Below are positions 49,501 through 55,500 of a stretch of DNA of 64,000 nucleotides, in pieces. The first letter of the stretch is position 1; each line of letters opens with the position of its first letter. Position numbers and translations under genes: made by a program. The notes below the pieces were generated by a model. That model did no database searches. It saw nothing but the letters and a program-made list of their open reading frames with translations, and had not been told where the DNA came from. The DNA is from Gigantopelta aegis (taxonomy: Eukaryota; Mollusca; Gastropoda; Neomphalida; Peltospiridae): positions 1,774,091 to 1,838,090 of the forward strand of contig NC_054701.1 in the NCBI RefSeq assembly GCF_016097555.1, read 5' to 3'.

Positions 49501-52500
49501 CCACGGACAGCCCATACCTGACCTCTGGGGATACGGCATTTCATTCAGTCCCACGGACAGCCCATACCTGACCTCTGGGGATACGGCAGTTCATTCCAGT
49601 CCCACGGACAGCCCATACCTGACCTCTGGGGATACGGCAGTTCATTCCAGTCCCACGGACAGCCCATACCTGACCTCTGGGGATACGGCATTTCATTTCA
49701 GTCCCACGGACAGCCCATACCTGACCTCTGGGGATACGGCAGTTTCATTCCAGTCCCACGGACAGCCCATACCTGACCTCTGGGGATACGGCAGTTCATT
49801 CCAGTCCCACGGACAGCCCATACCTGACCTCTGGGGATACGGCAGTTCATATGTTCTGACATTATGAGCGTAACAAATGACTGGAAATATTATTAGAACA
49901 ATAGGATCATAATTTTAAATTAAAAAGGCCAACATGAATATTCAGTTTATTTGTGTGAGAAAACAATAAATGTATTTGAGTTAAAAGACAGCAGTTTAGT
50001 TTGACAACCACTAATTAATTTAGACATAAATTTGACTGTTTCACCCACAACAAATACCATCAAATATCTGGGATATGATATATATTGGGCCGAACTAACA
50101 AAGAGTATTTTTCTCTTACTTGTATGTAAACAGTACTAAATACATATATAAACTTACAGTGCAGAGTATTTTTCTCTTACTTGTATGTAAACAGTACTAA
50201 ATACATATATAAACTTACAGTGCAGAGTATTTTTCTCTTACTTGTATGTAAACAGTACTAAATACATATATAAACTTACAGTGCAGAGTATTTTTCTCTT
50301 ACTTGTATGTAAACAGTACTAAATACATATATAAACTTACAGTGCAGAGTATTTTTCTCTTACTTGTATGTAAATAGTACTAAATACATACATAAACTTA
50401 CATTGCTTAATAAAATAAATATAAACACCTGTAGTTAAGAAAAAAAGGCGTAATCATTTGTCCTACCATTGATCTGCAAAAATACTGATCAATAAGACAA
50501 TGATTAAGAATAAATGGATTAAATGAAGGTCATCTGACGAAGAATGTGTCGTGTTTTGCAAATATCAGTTGGTATGTTTTGTTGACCACCACCACTAGAA
50601 TACATTGATTTGTTAATCATTGGCTACTGGATGTCAAAAAATTGGTAATTCCAATATAGTCTTTGACAGGAAACCTGCTACTTTTTCATTAGTAGCAAGG
50701 GATCTTTTATATGCACCATCCCACAGACAAGATAGCACATACCACGGCCTTTGATATACCAGTCATGGCACACTGGCTGGAACTAGAAATAGTCCAGTGG
50801 GATCACCGACAGGGATTGATCCTGAACCGACCATGCATGGCGAGTGCTTTACCACTGGGCTACATCCCGGCCCCTGCTCTATCAGTTAGTCTAACGGTTA
50901 GCTCGCTCTCACCACTACGAGAGGAGCTCCTCCTTTAACCTCCTCCCACTCCCCCTCCTCCTCCTCCTTCGCCTTCTTCTTCAGCTCCTTCTCACGTTTC
51001 CTCTCTCTCTTACGCTCCTCTCGGCGCTGACTCTCAGCCTCTGTCGTTCTAAAGTAATAGCAATATTTTAACAAGTGGTGCTTGTAACAGTTTAAACAAA
51101 CTGGTTACCGACTCAAAATGTCGGATCTATACTGTATACTGCCAGTGTTAAATCTGATATCTGAAGACAGTAACCGGTTATTATATTTATCCTGTATTCC
51201 AACAATAATTGTCAACAATTAATAATTATTCCAGTTTTGCTGTACAGATGGTATACTATCAACCTACCAGATTCATCATACAAGATACACATCGTTATAT
51301 ACAAGATACACATCGTTATTTTCAAGATAGTAACTACATTTGTCACAACAAAATCTAATTGATAAATAAATTTGTATGCAAGTTTGGTTTAATTGTTATT
51401 TTTTATAACACAAAATTTAATTTTAAGCTACTGTACTAAAACATGATATGTTAATATAATCTGAAGCAAACAAATCGAGTCAGGCTTATGTCAAGTGACC
51501 TATAAACTATTTTGTCAGTGACCGAAAATACAGAAATTTATCAAGTCATCATACCTGACAAATGTATATAGTGAATACAGAATACATTCTTTTCTTGACA
51601 AACTTTAAAATAACACTGTGGAACAACAGTATTGACACTTCAGTGAAAATAAGAACATGATTTCTTCTCAGTGTTAATTTTAATGACATCAGCTAGTTTT
51701 CATGTGTCGTAAAAAATAAAACAATGGCTCTCAAGTCATATACAAGGTGTTAACGAAACTATGAATGAACAAATAAATGGATGGATGGAAAGATGGATGA
51801 GTGAGGGGTGTGTGTGCTTGAGTGTGCCGGTGCGTGGATGAACTAATGATACCCCAGAATACCCAATAACGGATTCTGTGAAAGCCATCACGTGACACTG
51901 ACACGCGACAAACGTGTTACTCACTTCTTCAAGAAATACTCGGCAGTCAGCCGCCCGCCTTCTGGACGTTCATCTTCCGACTCGGATTCTGAGTCTGACG
52001 ATGACGACCCCCAGAACTCGCTTTCATCACTCTCGTCGCCTTCATCGCCCGACATCTGTCACACACACAAAACCAGTCAATAACTATCACCTATCTGGGT
52101 TTACAATATCACAGGATACACTGAATAAACATTTAGACAAGAAACTTTGGAATTCTGTTAGACAATAACATATCAAAATGCAAAATGTTCACATTTGATA
52201 ATCCATAAGCAATTCTCTAATTATAAATAAACATGATACCAACCAATCTGTGTTTTCTCTTTTTGTGAATACTTAAACTCTACATGTAAGCTCGTTTTAT
52301 ATGAAAAGCCGAACGCTATCACCATGAAAGAATGCCCATACCGTAGGTTCTTTGGCTATTCTCGCTTCCTTCTTGCTGGGGATGTCGGCCTTGGTGGGTT
52401 CCAACTTGTCGTCAACACCTTCATCCTCCACCACAGCCTCTTTTTCACCAACCTCCTCTTCATCAGGGTTCTCGCGGTAACTACCGAGCTCCGTTTCAAA

Positions 52501-55500
52501 CTCGCGGATATACTTCTTCAGTTTCTGCCGGAGGGAAGTCAAGCTTTTCGAATTGTTCTTGCTGATCTGTTTCCTCCATTCTCGGTCCTCCCAGCACTGA
52601 AATTATAGAACATCTTTAACATGGTTTCCTCTGTGCTCATAATATAATTTCATAACAGCATGGCAGATTATTTGGAATTATTATTTTTGATTCAGAAACC
52701 TGATCTAACTATTATTAACACTGTTAGATAAGTTCAAAAATTCATTATTTGTATCAGGTTTCGGCTGTGAAAAAACAAAAACATTGTTTACAATGTTACT
52801 TAAAGGAATTTTATTGATGAGTGTTTCAAGTACACAGAAATAAAAGTGGCATGTACAGCACACTGAGTGAGTGCGTAAACACGTACATCATTGACGAAGT
52901 CATCCAGTTCACACAGACACTGGAGAAAGAAGCGTGGGATGCCTTCTTTGTCAACAACCTTTCTAGCTTTTTCATAGGCTTTTCCAAGAGATTCAAAATC
53001 TGAAATAAACACAGACACATGCATTGATCATATCAGAGATGAAAGTGGATTACGAAAAAACAAACCAGAAATGTTAATATTTCTGGACGGGTACGGAGAC
53101 TGGCTCTAGGGTTCGAGGTGAACCATGGTCTAAAATGGCCGCCACCAATTCAGAATATATGCAAAGCATCAGTTGAAATGATATCATACGTTTTGGACGG
53201 AGAAGAGGAATTGTGGAGAAACAGCTCATAACCCGGAAACACTGTATGGCCAACTAAAAAGCAATCAGATGTATTCCACCAACAGATAAATTGATATTAG
53301 GTGGACTGGATGGCACGCTTTGTGTTTTATGGTGGTCTACTATCTGTGACCACCATAGCCCATGTAAAGTGCTGACCAGGTAACCTACAAACCACCCACC
53401 TAAGGTCCTACACCAAAATCATTGTCAGCCTACAGATCCCTACAGTTTTAAGATGAACATCATATTGTGGTGTGGTGTTTAAGCTACTTATAAAACATGT
53501 GAAAACCAACATTTGTTACATTTTTAAAGTTGACAGTCTGTTCACAAATCCCAACTGTTAACTATTAACAGAACTAAATATTGTTTACATCACAACGTTG
53601 AATCAAAGTATTGGTGTTCGGTTTAATTCTTAACCTACCGTTAATAAGAGGCTCTCTGGTCTTAACAACCTCCAGCATTTATGAAGTTATCCTGCAACCA
53701 TTGTTTCTATTCACAGATTACGATGACTGATTAAAGCAAAGTCATAAAGGTATACTAGCAGATTATCACTTTTGACGTCACTCATGACATCATACACATA
53801 GCTATATTACAAAATTGCTCATTTGACGTCTAGGTCATCGTATAATGTGGCTGAAATAACAGAAATAATAGCTAATCCCCTTAATTTTTTATGGTCTGCA
53901 GGATAAAGATAATAACTAGTTAATGATGTCGGATATCTGCTTTATCCTGTTCAGGCCGAATGAGAAATTCCACTCAGCAGAGCCTCGTGGAATTTCCCAT
54001 TCTTACCATCACGGATAAAGCAGATATCCGAAGCCATTAACTAGTTATTCTCTATTTATCTAGTACTCACTGGAGTAACTTTTTTAGTAAGTGTAATTTC
54101 AGCATGGAGAAAAAGACATATTATAAAATGGGGAATGTTAAATGAATACTTTCAAAATACAGATAATATTTAGGGATGCCCGGGATGGCACAAAATCTCA
54201 CCTGTAAGAACATTGGGCATATCCTTTATGTTCTTATGGTTCTTCATCTGTTTGATGATCGTACGAATCTCATCATACCTACAAAACAAAAACAATGTTA
54301 AATATTTTCATTTGGGTCAAAGATTACTAATTTAATAATAATAAAATTTTATATTCTAAAATAAACATGCAGAGACAACTGTAAATATTTACAAACCAAT
54401 AAAAAAAAACACCCATAGGGCTTAAATTTCACCACGGCACCAACAGCAATTGCCGTTGTTGCCATCCCTACTTACTGTTATGCGCTGAAAATCTTACATC
54501 GACGGCACGAAAACTGCTGCAGCGCCCTACTGGTTTGACACTGTGCCCTACCTGGTCCGACACTGTGCCCTACCTGGTCCGACGCTGTGCCCTACCTGGT
54601 CCGACGCTGTGCCCTTCCTGGTCCGACGCTGTGCCCTACCTGGTCCGACGCTGTGCCCTACCTGGTCTGACACTGTGCCCTTCCCATACATTCCATGCTG
54701 TATATATGTATCCGTCCTGATCATGTCAAATAAAAACTGCTGCAGTGGCCTACCTGGTCTGACACTGTGCCCTACCTGGTCTGACACTGTGGCCTACCTG
54801 GTCTGACACTGTGCCCTACCTGGTCTGACACTGTGCCCTTCCCATACATTTCATGCTGTATATATGTATCCGTCCTGACCATGTCAAATAAAAAGAGTAA
54901 AAAAACCCATATTTCTTGGAAGTTTTCTTTTAAAATTTATTTGCATTACAACTTCCGTCAACAACAACCACCCAAGAGGCTGCAGTACACTGCAGGAGAC
55001 CGCATCATGGATGCAGCAGTATGTGTGATCACGTGATTGTGAAACAAGGTTAGCCAGCAAATGTTTCGCTAACATTCGTGAACTATTTGATTTACCAACT
55101 TGACCATTTGATTCACCGTGAAGCACATCAACCAGTCTAGCAACCAGTCTAGCGGATGATTGTCTGGTCTGTCTGGCTGATCTTGGATAGTATAATATAA
55201 CTTTATGCATGTATAGTCGTCTTGTATTAACTTGACTGAAATAGTCCGATATACTACTCAAACTCTGAAAGAAAGAAACTCCAACTCGGATAAAAGGGTA
55301 ATAACCACACAACAAAATTTAACATCAGATTATACCAAAATTAAAATTAAATTATACTCCCGATACATTGAAACGTCTACCGAATCCCACATGCACGCAC
55401 ACTTGCCATTCAGTTACGTATTTTGTTGTTGAACATCGAAATGCCCCGGCAAGGGAAAATTAAAAAAAAGATAAAACAAGAGATTAGCTTGGCAGCAGAC